From Solobacterium sp. (lineage in GTDB: Bacteria; Bacillota_I; Bacilli_A; Erysipelotrichales; Erysipelotrichaceae): a stretch of DNA of 5,306 nucleotides. The stretch lies in the NCBI GenBank assembly GCA_016284975.1, contig JAEEPV010000209.1, positions 1 through 5,306 of the forward strand, given 5' to 3'. The notes under the pieces are model-generated. The model was given only the letters and a program-made list of their open reading frames with translations. It had not been told where the DNA came from and searched no databases. Shown here one piece after another: positions 1 through 4,787 of the stretch (position 1 is its first letter; each line of letters begins with the position of its first letter). A program made the position numbers and the translations under genes.

Positions 1-1342
1 CCGGTTTCAATGAATCCTCTGAGGAATAAACTGTATGACCTGTAATAAATGCAGAATATAGATCACGCTGAACGATATTCCCATCTATTTCAAACTTTCG
101 TACACTTAGATTTTTCTTGATCGCTTCTCCATTTACATGATTGATCTGAGATGCACGGATCTTTGCCGTATCTGTTCGAATCAATTCTTTTCCAATGTAA
201 TGAAGTTTCTGATCAAGCAGCTGTTCAAACATGGATGGCGCATGATTTGCGAGAGCTTTACCAAATCTTGATTTACGGTTGAATCTGCCGTTTCTGCTAT
301 TATGGGTTGTCTTCTTAGATCGCTTCTGCAGTGCTCGGTAATTCATCGTTTCACAAATAATGGTCGTACTTCTTTCAAGTATTTCGTTGGCAAGCATCTC
401 ATGCGCCGTTTTCAGCTGTAATGCCCGCTTCCGATACAGTTCTTTTCGTTTCTTCCGCATCCGTGCATATCTGTTTGAGTAATGCCATTTCTTTCTTCCT
501 TTTCGAATCGTTCCATCCTCATTGAAATATTCCGGATTTGAAGCTCTTCTGCTTCGATCCATTGCCCGGTTAATTCTTCGGATCTCAGCGTCAATTACAG
601 GAATATCAGGACCCAGTTCATGCAGCTCAACATGATTTATCGACACCTCCGCAACGGTAGAAACGCCTACATCAAGGCCAGTCACAACAGTATCCGGACC
701 ATATTCATGTTTTCTCGGAGGAGTACCTCTCAACACCAGCTGGACGAAGTATCTTGTCTTTCCGCGTATTGTTTTTCTTAATAGCCGGACATATTTTAAG
801 CGATTATTTCGGATCGCTTCCTGTGCGTATGCATCATCGGGCTTGATAATGATCTCATAACGGTGGGTTTTCCCTATATACAGAAGACCTTTCCGATAAT
901 TCAATGCAGAATTTTTGGATTTCCCTTCCACTGAAGTGTCATCATATCTGCTGTGATGCCGCACAGAGTCTGCCTGATGAAACCGAATCTTTTCTACAGC
1001 GCGAAATGCTTTCGTAGCCTGCTTCTGGCATTCATCGATTCCGACGATATCTGAGAAATGGTGTTTCATCTCTGCTGCTTTTTCATGAAGCTGATACTCT
1101 GTATAACCATATTCAATCTGCTTCTCATGAATCTTCTTACTGCGTCCTTTGATAGTTTTGTCCTTTAAAAGCTTCTGGTATTCAGGGTCCATTTGAAGCT
1201 TATGAAGTCGCTTCAGTGCGACATCAAGGCATCCGTTATAGATCTGATCCAGTACACGGAAGTATTTCTCGATAAATGCACGATCCTTAATATCTGCTTC
1301 AATCGTCAGAGTAAATGAATCGGTACGTTCATATCTAGGCAT
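1..1342 (-). CDS. tnpB: TnpB, RNA-guided RuvC nuclease of IS605-type element (C-terminus missing, no zinc ribbon)
   Basis: The frame is open from ATG at 1342 to the window edge (447 codons, no stop), so the gene is partial at its 3' end. TnpB proteins are transposon-encoded nucleases that use an RNA from the element's right end to cut DNA and so favour element retention. The N-terminal half is basic and helical. RuvC motif I is GLDVGVSTVAEVS with D224, motif II is IICETMNYRALQK with E331, and motif III is QRDLYSAF with D427; together these give the complete acidic triad. A very basic helical insert lies between motifs I and II (about 252-315). The usual CxxC...CxxC zinc ribbon before motif III is recognisable only by its frame (ASQINHVNG, then LSVRKFEIDGN). 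There is no cysteine after C330. The visible 447 residues already exceed the roughly 400 typical of the family. The start is set by the 8-nt overlap with tnpA and a GAGG 9 nt upstream, which suggests translational coupling. Family membership is secure; whether it cuts DNA is not known. Confidence 0.9.
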   Translation of the reverse strand, partial: MPRYERTDSFTLTIEADIKDRAFIEKYFRVLDQIYNGCLDVALKRLHKLQMDPEYQKLLKDKTIKGRSKKIHEKQIEYGYTEYQLHEKAAEMKHHFSDIVGIDECQKQATKAFRAVEKIRFHQADSVRHHSRYDDTSVEGKSKNSALNYRKGLLYIGKTHRYEIIIKPDDAYAQEAIRNNRLKYVRLLRKTIRGKTRYFVQLVLRGTPPRKHEYGPDTVVTGLDVGVSTVAEVSINHVELHELGPDIPVIDAEIRRINRAMDRSRRASNPEYFNEDGTIRKGRKKWHYSNRYARMRKKRKELYRKRALQLKTAHEMLANEILERSTTIICETMNYRALQKRSKKTTHNSRNGRFNRKSRFGKALANHAPSMFEQLLDQKLHYIGKELIRTDTAKIRASQINHVNGEAIKKNLSVRKFEIDGNIVQRDLYSAFITGHTVYSSEDSLKP

Positions 1343-1733
1343 GTTTCTGTTCCTCAATATAACGACGAATCGTATCTTCCGAAATATGACCGATCGTACA
1401 GCAGAAATAGCTTCTGGTCCAAAGCGAAGGGATACGGCTTTTCAACCAGGGAAACTCTTCCCGCAGGATCCTGGATGATCTTCCTTTCAGAGCCTTTATG
1501 AACTGATGGAGAGGAACACGAGGATCTAACTCCACAAACAGATGAACATGATCCGGCATTACTTCCATCGCCTTAATAGACGCATCGAATTCTGAAGCTG
1601 TAGAGAAAAGGATCTCTTTCAGGCGTTCATCCACACCATCAACGAGGACGGGACGTCTGTATTTCGGACAGAAAATGATATGGAATTGGTTTTTATAAAC
1701 CAATCCTTTTTTGCGCGTATAGGAATCATTCAT
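1335..1733 (-). CDS. tnpA: TnpA, Y1 HUH transposase of IS200/IS605 family
   Basis: This is a complete 132-residue protein, within the normal 130-155 residue range of IS200/IS605 TnpA. These enzymes excise and insert the element as single-stranded DNA, forming a 5'-phosphotyrosine intermediate and recognising subterminal hairpins. The N-terminal strand FHIIFCPKYRRPVL is typical. The HUH metal-binding motif is in MPDHVHLFVEL (H62 and H64). The nucleophilic tyrosine is Y125 in EDTIRRYIEEQ, with the conserved Q129 one turn later. The central basic helix LKGRSSRILREEFPWL (about 82-97) matches the DNA-binding region of the family. All catalytic residues are present, so activity is plausible. The stop codon overlaps the start of tnpB. 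No good Shine-Dalgarno sequence is seen before the ATG (only TAAACAAATATCT), and the predicted leader is about 14 nt, so expression is probably low, as is usual for such transposases. Confidence 0.95.
   Translation of the reverse strand: MNDSYTRKKGLVYKNQFHIIFCPKYRRPVLVDGVDERLKEILFSTASEFDASIKAMEVMPDHVHLFVELDPRVPLHQFIKALKGRSSRILREEFPWLKSRIPSLWTRSYFCCTIGHISEDTIRRYIEEQKHA
1352..1355 (-). promoter_or_regulatory. Ribosome binding site of tnpB inside the tnpA coding region
   Basis: GAGG on the minus strand lies 9 nt before the tnpB ATG and inside the last codons of tnpA. It supports the tnpB start at 1342 and suggests that tnpB is translated from the tnpA message by coupling or reinitiation. Confidence 0.6.
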
Positions 1734-1753
1734 ATAGATATTTGTTTAGGAGT

Positions 1754-1782
1754 ATTATAGCACGCATACATTAGATATTCTA
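1754..1782 (-). promoter_or_regulatory. Promoter of tnpA-tnpB (extended -10)
   Basis: On the minus strand a perfect TATAAT (complement of 1754-1759) is preceded by TGC, making an extended -10 element (TGnTATAAT). With a 17-nt spacer the -35 hexamer is TAGAAT (1777-1782), a 3/6 match; extended -10 promoters tolerate a poor -35. Transcription would start near 1747, about 14 nt before tnpA. The -35 lies largely in the loop of the palindrome at 1769-1795. Confidence 0.7.
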
Positions 1783-1795
1783 TATATATCTAATG
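1769..1795. repeat. Perfect 10-bp inverted repeat overlapping the tnpA -35 region
   Basis: CATTAGATAT at 1769-1778 is exactly complementary to ATATCTAATG at 1786-1795, with a 7-nt loop. It is upstream of the predicted transcription start, so it acts in DNA and not in the tnpA mRNA. It could be an operator for a dimeric repressor, a second transposase-binding foldback on single-stranded DNA, or a product of the local A/T richness. The 10-bp length and the exact overlap with the -35 make pure chance less attractive. Confidence 0.6.
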
Positions 1796-1825
1796 CAATT
1801 TTTGCGTCAAATAATGGCAATAAAA

Positions 1826-1866
1826 GGCGATTCCTCCCGATCACTGAAGTGACGGGCTTCCCCGCC
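1826..1866 (-). repeat. Subterminal foldback hairpin of the IS left end (TnpA recognition)
   Basis: On the minus strand the core (1836-1856) reads CCCG-TCACT-tc-AGTGA-t-CGGG: two stacked stems, a two-base loop and one bulged T. GAAG sits directly 5' of it. IS608 TnpA recognises this same design: a short hairpin with an extrahelical T and a four-base guide at its foot. Outer arms GGCG and CGCC (complements of 1863-1866 and 1826-1829) can add a further stem, followed by TTTTATT on the minus strand, so the structure could also stop transcription leaving the upstream minus-strand gene. Because it lies ahead of tnpA I assign it to the left end. A leftover right end of another IS605 copy is a less likely alternative. 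Confidence 0.7.
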
Positions 1867-1889
1867 TGATTGTTGTGATTCTTTGATCT

Positions 1890-2159
1890 TCAAAACAACA
1901 AAGACAGCAGCAGGATGACCACAATCGCACCGGCAAGCCCGATCGCGATGATCATCAGGGTGCGGTGGGAACGCAGGGCATGTTCCACGGAATGGCGTAC
2001 CGGCTGCACCGGTCGTTTCTTTGACTCTGCAGAGGGAATGGACTCGGTCTCTTGCCGAAAACGGATCAGCTGCTGTGTGACGGAATCCAGCGGGGCTCCG
2101 CAATTCGGGCAGTGCAGTGAATTCTCTTTGATTTCCGTTCCGCAGTAATGACAGATCAT
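1890..2159 (-). CDS. Small zinc-ribbon protein with C-terminal membrane anchor
   Basis: An 89-residue protein of unknown function. Residues 1-22 form a zinc ribbon with C3, C6, C17 and C20 (CHYCG... and CPNCG), like the short zinc-ribbon domains found at the N-termini of many Bacillota membrane proteins. Residues 23-66 are polar, probably disordered and basic near the end (KKRPVQPVRHS, RSHR). Residues 68-89 are one uninterrupted hydrophobic helix that reaches the last residue, giving a tail-anchored layout with the zinc ribbon in the cytoplasm. The start at 2159 has only a weak AGGT about 9 nt upstream, but it is the first ATG in frame and puts the ribbon at residue 3. The gene is transcribed away from putP. 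Its stop is about 12 nt from the inferred IS tip, so the insertion may have replaced its native terminator. An overlapping minus-strand frame starting at 2178 has no recognisable domain. Confidence 0.8.
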   Translation of the reverse strand: MICHYCGTEIKENSLHCPNCGAPLDSVTQQLIRFRQETESIPSAESKKRPVQPVRHSVEHALRSHRTLMIIAIGLAGAIVVILLLSLLF

Positions 2160-2218
2160 AGTATCTACCTGATTTCATGGTAGCACTTGCGGAAAGAGAC
2201 GCTTCATCGGAAATATGG

Positions 2219-2246
2219 ATTAGAAGCGAACAAATATCGTCATCAG
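2219..2246 (-). promoter_or_regulatory. Possible promoter of the zinc-ribbon gene
   Basis: On the minus strand TCTAAT (complement of 2219-2224, 5/6 match to the -10) follows CTGATG (complement of 2241-2246, 3/6 match to the -35) with a 16-nt spacer. The match is weak and I offer it only as the best candidate in the divergent intergenic region. Confidence 0.3.
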
Positions 2247-2298
2247 CGCTTAAATGAAAAATGTTTCAGAAATAGATTGTCCTTTTCTGAAAATTCTG

Positions 2299-2328
2299 TT
2301 GACAGGTTTCAGATGTAACGGCTATCAT
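2299..2328 (+). promoter_or_regulatory. Promoter of the T-box-putP transcription unit
   Basis: A perfect -35 TTGACA (2299-2304) and -10 TATCAT (2323-2328, 5/6) are separated by 18 nt. The predicted start near 2334-2336 falls exactly at the first base of the T-box Stem I, which supports the call. Confidence 0.8.
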
Positions 2329-2333
2329 AAAAA

Positions 2334-2558
2334 CAGTTCGAAGAACAGAAACAGTATCTGTGTATATCCATCAAGCGAACGGATGAGGGTGAAAGATCCG
2401 TGGCACTGTATGCAGAGAACCGGTCTGGGAGATGTTTTCCGGAACTGACAGTATGGAAAACCGTGGCCTGCGTTAAGGGAGAAAAGGGGCCGGCACTGCC
2501 GGCAATCAGTGTGGTACCGCGGTTCTGCCGTCTCTGAAGGAGGCGGTTATTTTTGTTT
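2334..2558 (+). promoter_or_regulatory. T-box riboswitch, proline-type (specifier CCG)
   Basis: T-box leaders bind a cognate tRNA and read through a terminator when that tRNA is uncharged. Stem I base: CAGTTC (2334-2339) pairs with GAACTG (2442-2447). Specifier domain: AGTA (2353-2356) lies between the lower stem CAGA/TCTG (2346-2349 with 2424-2427) and the upper stem TCTGTGTATA/TGTATGCAGA (2357-2366 with 2407-2416). The 3' loop then reads GAA-CCG-G, giving the specifier CCG at 2420-2422 (Pro) followed by a purine. The apical part is CGGAT/ATCCG enclosing GAGGGTGAAAG, with the usual GGTG loop. GCGTTAA (2470-2476) resembles the conserved F-box region. A GCCGGC-act-GCCGGC hairpin (about 2489-2503) precedes the T-box sequence TGGTACCGCG (2512-2521). 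Reading the specifier as ACC (Thr) or CGG (Arg) is possible only by shifting the lower stem; the Pro reading also fits the downstream gene. Confidence 0.92.
2528..2558 (+). terminator. T-box-controlled intrinsic terminator before putP
   Basis: CCGTCTC (2528-2534) pairs with GAGGCGG (2540-2546) around a TGAAG loop and is followed by TTATTTTTGTTT. The 5' arm also pairs in the alternative antiterminator: CGG of the T-box element (2520-2522 region) with CCG, and CAGTG (2507-2511) with CTCTG. The two folds exclude each other, as expected for transcriptional T-box control. Confidence 0.9.
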
Positions 2559-2560
2559 AA

Positions 2561-2565
2561 GGGGG
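2561..2565 (+). promoter_or_regulatory. Ribosome binding site deciding the putP start
   Basis: GGGGG (within AAGGGGGAATAG) lies 9 nt before ATG 2575 and downstream of the terminator. It excludes the in-frame GTG at 2509, which lies inside the T-box sequence. Confidence 0.75.
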
Positions 2566-2574
2566 AATAGAGTT

Positions 2575-4098
2575 ATGTCCACATCCGTAACAGGCATTAT
2601 TGCCGCAATCGTCATCTACCTGGGAGGCATGCTGTATATCGGCTATCGCTTCTCCAGAAAAACAGACACTGTCGATGAGTTCTATCTCGGCGGCAGAAAG
2701 CTCGGCCCGATCGCGGCTGCCATGAGTGCAGAAGCTTCCGACATGAGCAGCTGGCTGCTGATGGGGCTTCCGGGTGTTGCGTATCTCACCGGCATCGCCG
2801 ATGCTGCCTGGACTGCCATCGGACTTGCGATCGGAACGTATCTCAACTGGCTCATCGTCGCAAGAAAGCTTCGTCTTTACACCGGAAAGACCGGCTCCAT
2901 TACCGTACCGGAATTCTTCTCTGCCCGTTACCGGGATCCGAAAAAGACGCTGACGCTGGTATCCGCATTAATCATTGTTGTCTTCTTTGTGCCGTATACC
3001 GCTTCCGGTTTTGCGGCCTGCGGAAAACTGTTTTCAACACTGTTTTCGGCCGACTATCATGTCACGATGATCATCAGTGCTGCGGTTATTATTACGTATA
3101 CCGCGCTGGGCGGCTTCATGGCAGTCAGTATTACAGACCTGATCCAGTCGATTATCATGACGATCGCCCTGGTTGTCATTCTGATGTTTGGCGTAAGAAG
3201 TGCCGGCGGAATGGATGCGGTTATGAACAACGCGAAGAGTCTTGCCGGCTATCTCAGCCTGACCAGGATTCATAATATCGCCGACAATTCTGCTTCTCCC
3301 TATACCTTACTGACGATCTGTTCCACGATGGCCTGGGGGCTTGGCTACTTCGGCATGCCGCATATCCTGCTTCGCTTTATGGCCATTCAGGATGAAGACA
3401 AGATTCGCATTTCCCGCCGTATCGGTACGATCTGGGTCGTCATCTCAATGAGTGTTTCGATCTTCATCGGTATTGTCGGAAGAGCAGCTTCCGCAAACGG
3501 CGCTATCGCAGCGATGGAAGGCTCTGATTCCGAAACCGTCATTGTTCGGTTCGCATCGCTTCTGGCAGAGAATGGATTTCTTGCGGCGCTGATTGCAGGT
3601 GTAGTACTTGCCGGTATTCTTGCCTCAACGATGTCCACTGCAGATTCCCAGCTTCTGACCGCTAGCTCTGCCGTCAGTAAGGATCTCTTCTCTTCTGTAT
3701 TCCATATGGAAATGGATGCGAAAAAGACACTGCGGGTATCCCGTCTGACGCTGACCGTTATCGCACTCATCGGGGTATTCTTTGCCTGGGACAGCACTTC
3801 CTCGGTATTCCGTATCGTTTCCTTTGCCTGGGCCGGCTTCGGCGCGAGCTTTGGACCGGTTGTACTTCTGGCACTGTTCTGGAAGCGCTCCAACCGCTTT
3901 GGTGCTCTTGCCGGCATGATCTGCGGCGGCGCAATGATCTTTATCTGGAAGTTCCTCGTCCGGCCGCTGGGCGGACTGCTGGATATCTATGAACTGCTTC
4001 CGGCATTTCTGATTGCACTGGCAGTCAATGTCGTGGTATCGCTTCTGACACCGGCACCCTCGGATGAGATCGTTCAGGAGTTCGAATCGATCGTCTGA
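2575..4098 (+). CDS. putP: Sodium/proline-type symporter (SSS family, PutP)
   Basis: A 507-residue protein, close in length to E. coli PutP (about 502), which imports proline with Na+ across the cytoplasmic membrane. It has about 13 hydrophobic helices on the LeuT fold, the first at 7-24. Family signatures are EFYLGGRKLGPIAAAMSAEASDMSSWLLMGLPG (35-67), including the S55-D56-M57 region of the first core helix that helps bind Na+; MAWGLGYFGMPHILLRFMA (252-270); ILASTMSTADSQLLTASSA (348-366), whose S354-T355 match the Ser-Thr pair that binds Na+ in PutP; and FAWAGFGASFGPVV (417-430). No defects are seen. The preceding T-box with a Pro codon specifier is independent support for proline as substrate and predicts induction on proline starvation. 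The start at 2575 is chosen because it follows the terminator and a good ribosome site. Substrate specificity within the SSS family cannot be fixed from sequence alone. Confidence 0.95.
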   Translation: MSTSVTGIIAAIVIYLGGMLYIGYRFSRKTDTVDEFYLGGRKLGPIAAAMSAEASDMSSWLLMGLPGVAYLTGIADAAWTAIGLAIGTYLNWLIVARKLRLYTGKTGSITVPEFFSARYRDPKKTLTLVSALIIVVFFVPYTASGFAACGKLFSTLFSADYHVTMIISAAVIITYTALGGFMAVSITDLIQSIIMTIALVVILMFGVRSAGGMDAVMNNAKSLAGYLSLTRIHNIADNSASPYTLLTICSTMAWGLGYFGMPHILLRFMAIQDEDKIRISRRIGTIWVVISMSVSIFIGIVGRAASANGAIAAMEGSDSETVIVRFASLLAENGFLAALIAGVVLAGILASTMSTADSQLLTASSAVSKDLFSSVFHMEMDAKKTLRVSRLTLTVIALIGVFFAWDSTSSVFRIVSFAWAGFGASFGPVVLLALFWKRSNRFGALAGMICGGAMIFIWKFLVRPLGGLLDIYELLPAFLIALAVNVVVSLLTPAPSDEIVQEFESIV

Positions 4099-4127
4099 TT
4101 GACAGAAGACGCATCCCGTCATACATT
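4099..4127 (+). promoter_or_regulatory. Likely promoter for bioY
   Basis: TTGACA (4099-4104, perfect -35) begins directly after the putP stop codon, and TACATT (4122-4127, 4/6) follows after a 17-nt spacer. Transcription would start near 4134, just before the hairpin at 4140-4165, which would then lie in the bioY leader. There is no sign of a complete two-armed BirA-type biotin operator. Confidence 0.5.
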
Positions 4128-4139
4128 CAAAGTGTTCTG

Positions 4140-4165
4140 TGAAAAGCCACGGCTGTGGCTTTTCA
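4140..4165. terminator. Strong hairpin between putP and bioY, probable terminator
   Basis: TGAAAAGCCAC (4140-4150) and GTGGCTTTTCA (4155-4165) form a perfect 11-bp stem with a GGCT loop. The TTTT is inside the 3' arm and AAAA inside the 5' arm, so it could terminate in either direction. The U-tract after the stem is poor (TATAAGTTTG), so termination may be partial. If the promoter at 4099-4127 is real, the same hairpin sits in the bioY mRNA leader. Confidence 0.65.
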
Positions 4166-4199
4166 TATAAGTTTGTAAAAATCAGAAAAGAAGGATTTT

Positions 4200-4733
4200 A
4201 TGGATATCAGAACAATGAGCAGATGTGCACTGATGACGGCAGTAATCGCCGTACTGGCACCGATTTCGATTCCGTTAACAACGATGGTTCCCATTTCCCT
4301 GGCAACCCTGGCGGTCATGCTGGCTGGGGTGGTGCTTGGACCGGTGGAAGGACTGATCTGCACCGCACTGTATCTCGTACTGGGCATGATCGGTGTCCCG
4401 GTATTTGCGGGTTATGCGGCAGGAATCGGTGTACTGGCCGGGGTCAGCGGAGGCTATCTCATAGGATATCTGCCGCTGGCATACTTCAGCGGGCTGTTTT
4501 CCGCAAAAGCAGATCATTCCCTGTTATCCATGCCGCTTGGCATGGGGATCGGCACTGTGATCCTGTATGTTATCGGTACTGTCTGGTTCATCGTTCTGAC
4601 GAAAATGCCGTTAAACGCTGCGCTTCTGTCCTGCGTGGTACCGTTTCTCGGCGGGGACGCGCTGAAGATTCTTGCGGTATGCCTGATCGGCCCGCGGTTA
4701 AAAGCTGCAGTACAGCCTGCCCGAAACCGCTGA
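4200..4733 (+). CDS. bioY: BioY, biotin-binding S component of an ECF transporter
   Basis: A 177-residue integral membrane protein with about six hydrophobic segments. BioY binds biotin and is energised by an ECF module (an EcfT membrane protein and two ATPases). No such module is encoded here, so it would rely on the shared EcfAA'T module encoded elsewhere, as is usual in Bacillota. Family hallmarks are PISLATLAVMLAGVVLGPVEG (31-51), LYLVLGMIGVPVFAG (57-71), GVSGGYLIGYLPLA (81-94) and the C-terminal VPFLGGDALKI (147-157) with D153 and K156. The length is slightly below the usual 180-200. The start has AAGGA only 4 nt upstream of the ATG, which is tight but follows the purine-rich AGAAAAGAAGG. 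Its role is biotin uptake, most useful in a host that cannot make biotin. It is separated from putP by a hairpin and is probably its own unit. Confidence 0.93.
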   Translation: MDIRTMSRCALMTAVIAVLAPISIPLTTMVPISLATLAVMLAGVVLGPVEGLICTALYLVLGMIGVPVFAGYAAGIGVLAGVSGGYLIGYLPLAYFSGLFSAKADHSLLSMPLGMGIGTVILYVIGTVWFIVLTKMPLNAALLSCVVPFLGGDALKILAVCLIGPRLKAAVQPARNR

Positions 4734-4760
4734 ACCGGCAGGGAAGGAATCTGCTAAAAT
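4731..4760 (+). promoter_or_regulatory. Possible promoter of the PRTase-like gene (extended -10)
   Basis: TAAAAT (4755-4760, 5/6) is preceded by TGC, giving an extended -10. With an 18-nt spacer the -35 is TGAACC (4731-4736, 3/6), overlapping the bioY stop codon. The start would be near 4767, about 20 nt before the gene. Cotranscription with bioY is the alternative, since no terminator is seen in the 54-nt gap. Confidence 0.5.
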
Positions 4761-4787
4761 AGAAATAACAATTCTAGGAGGGTAGTT

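Larger units (their letters stand above)
1..1874 (-). mobile_element. IS200/IS605-family insertion sequence, partial (right end outside window)
   Basis: Read on the minus strand, the order is subterminal hairpin, promoter, tnpA, overlapping tnpB. This is the standard layout of an IS605-type element with collinear tnpA and tnpB. The stretch is clearly richer in A and T than the genes to its right, which fits acquired DNA. The left end is placed near 1874 by analogy: family members carry a foldback hairpin about 15-20 nt inside the tip, next to a four-base guide, and insert 3' of a short target tetranucleotide. Here the hairpin is at 1836-1856 with GAAG beside it (minus strand), and TCAC (complement of 1875-1878) is a candidate target. 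The exact boundary is inferred and could be off by 10-30 nt. The end beyond tnpB, including the right-end hairpin and the guide-RNA region, is not in the window. Both genes look intact as far as visible, so the element may still be mobile. Confidence 0.85.

Noticed and set aside
412..594. 60-codon minus-strand frame inside tnpB
   Set aside because: It is an out-of-frame shadow of the continuous tnpB frame, which carries the RuvC motifs.
1826..1866. Hairpin as the right-end remnant of an older IS605 copy or an omega-RNA scaffold
   Set aside because: It lies ahead of tnpA at the place expected for the left end, and the bases after it (AGGAATCGCC) do not show a right-end TCAA-type tip; kept as a minor alternative only.
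1807..2178. 123-codon minus-strand frame overlapping the zinc-ribbon gene
   Set aside because: No recognisable domain; it runs into the IS hairpin region, and the alternative frame gives a clean zinc ribbon plus membrane helix.
2254..2448. 64-codon plus-strand frame upstream of putP
   Set aside because: It starts before the promoter and covers Stem I of the T-box; its composition looks non-coding and there is no ribosome site.
2509..2574. In-frame upstream extension of putP from GTG 2509 (22 extra residues)
   Set aside because: It begins inside the T-box sequence and runs through the terminator hairpin; ATG 2575 has a proper ribosome site and matches the family N-terminus.
4166..4199. Possible BirA biotin operator before bioY (GTTTGTAAAAATC)
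   Set aside because: Only one loosely matching arm is present and no second inverted arm is found at the expected distance.
4139..4762. 207-codon plus-strand frame overlapping bioY
   Set aside because: It starts in the hairpin and is rich in Cys, Arg and Gly as expected of an out-of-frame shadow; the bioY frame has clear family motifs.
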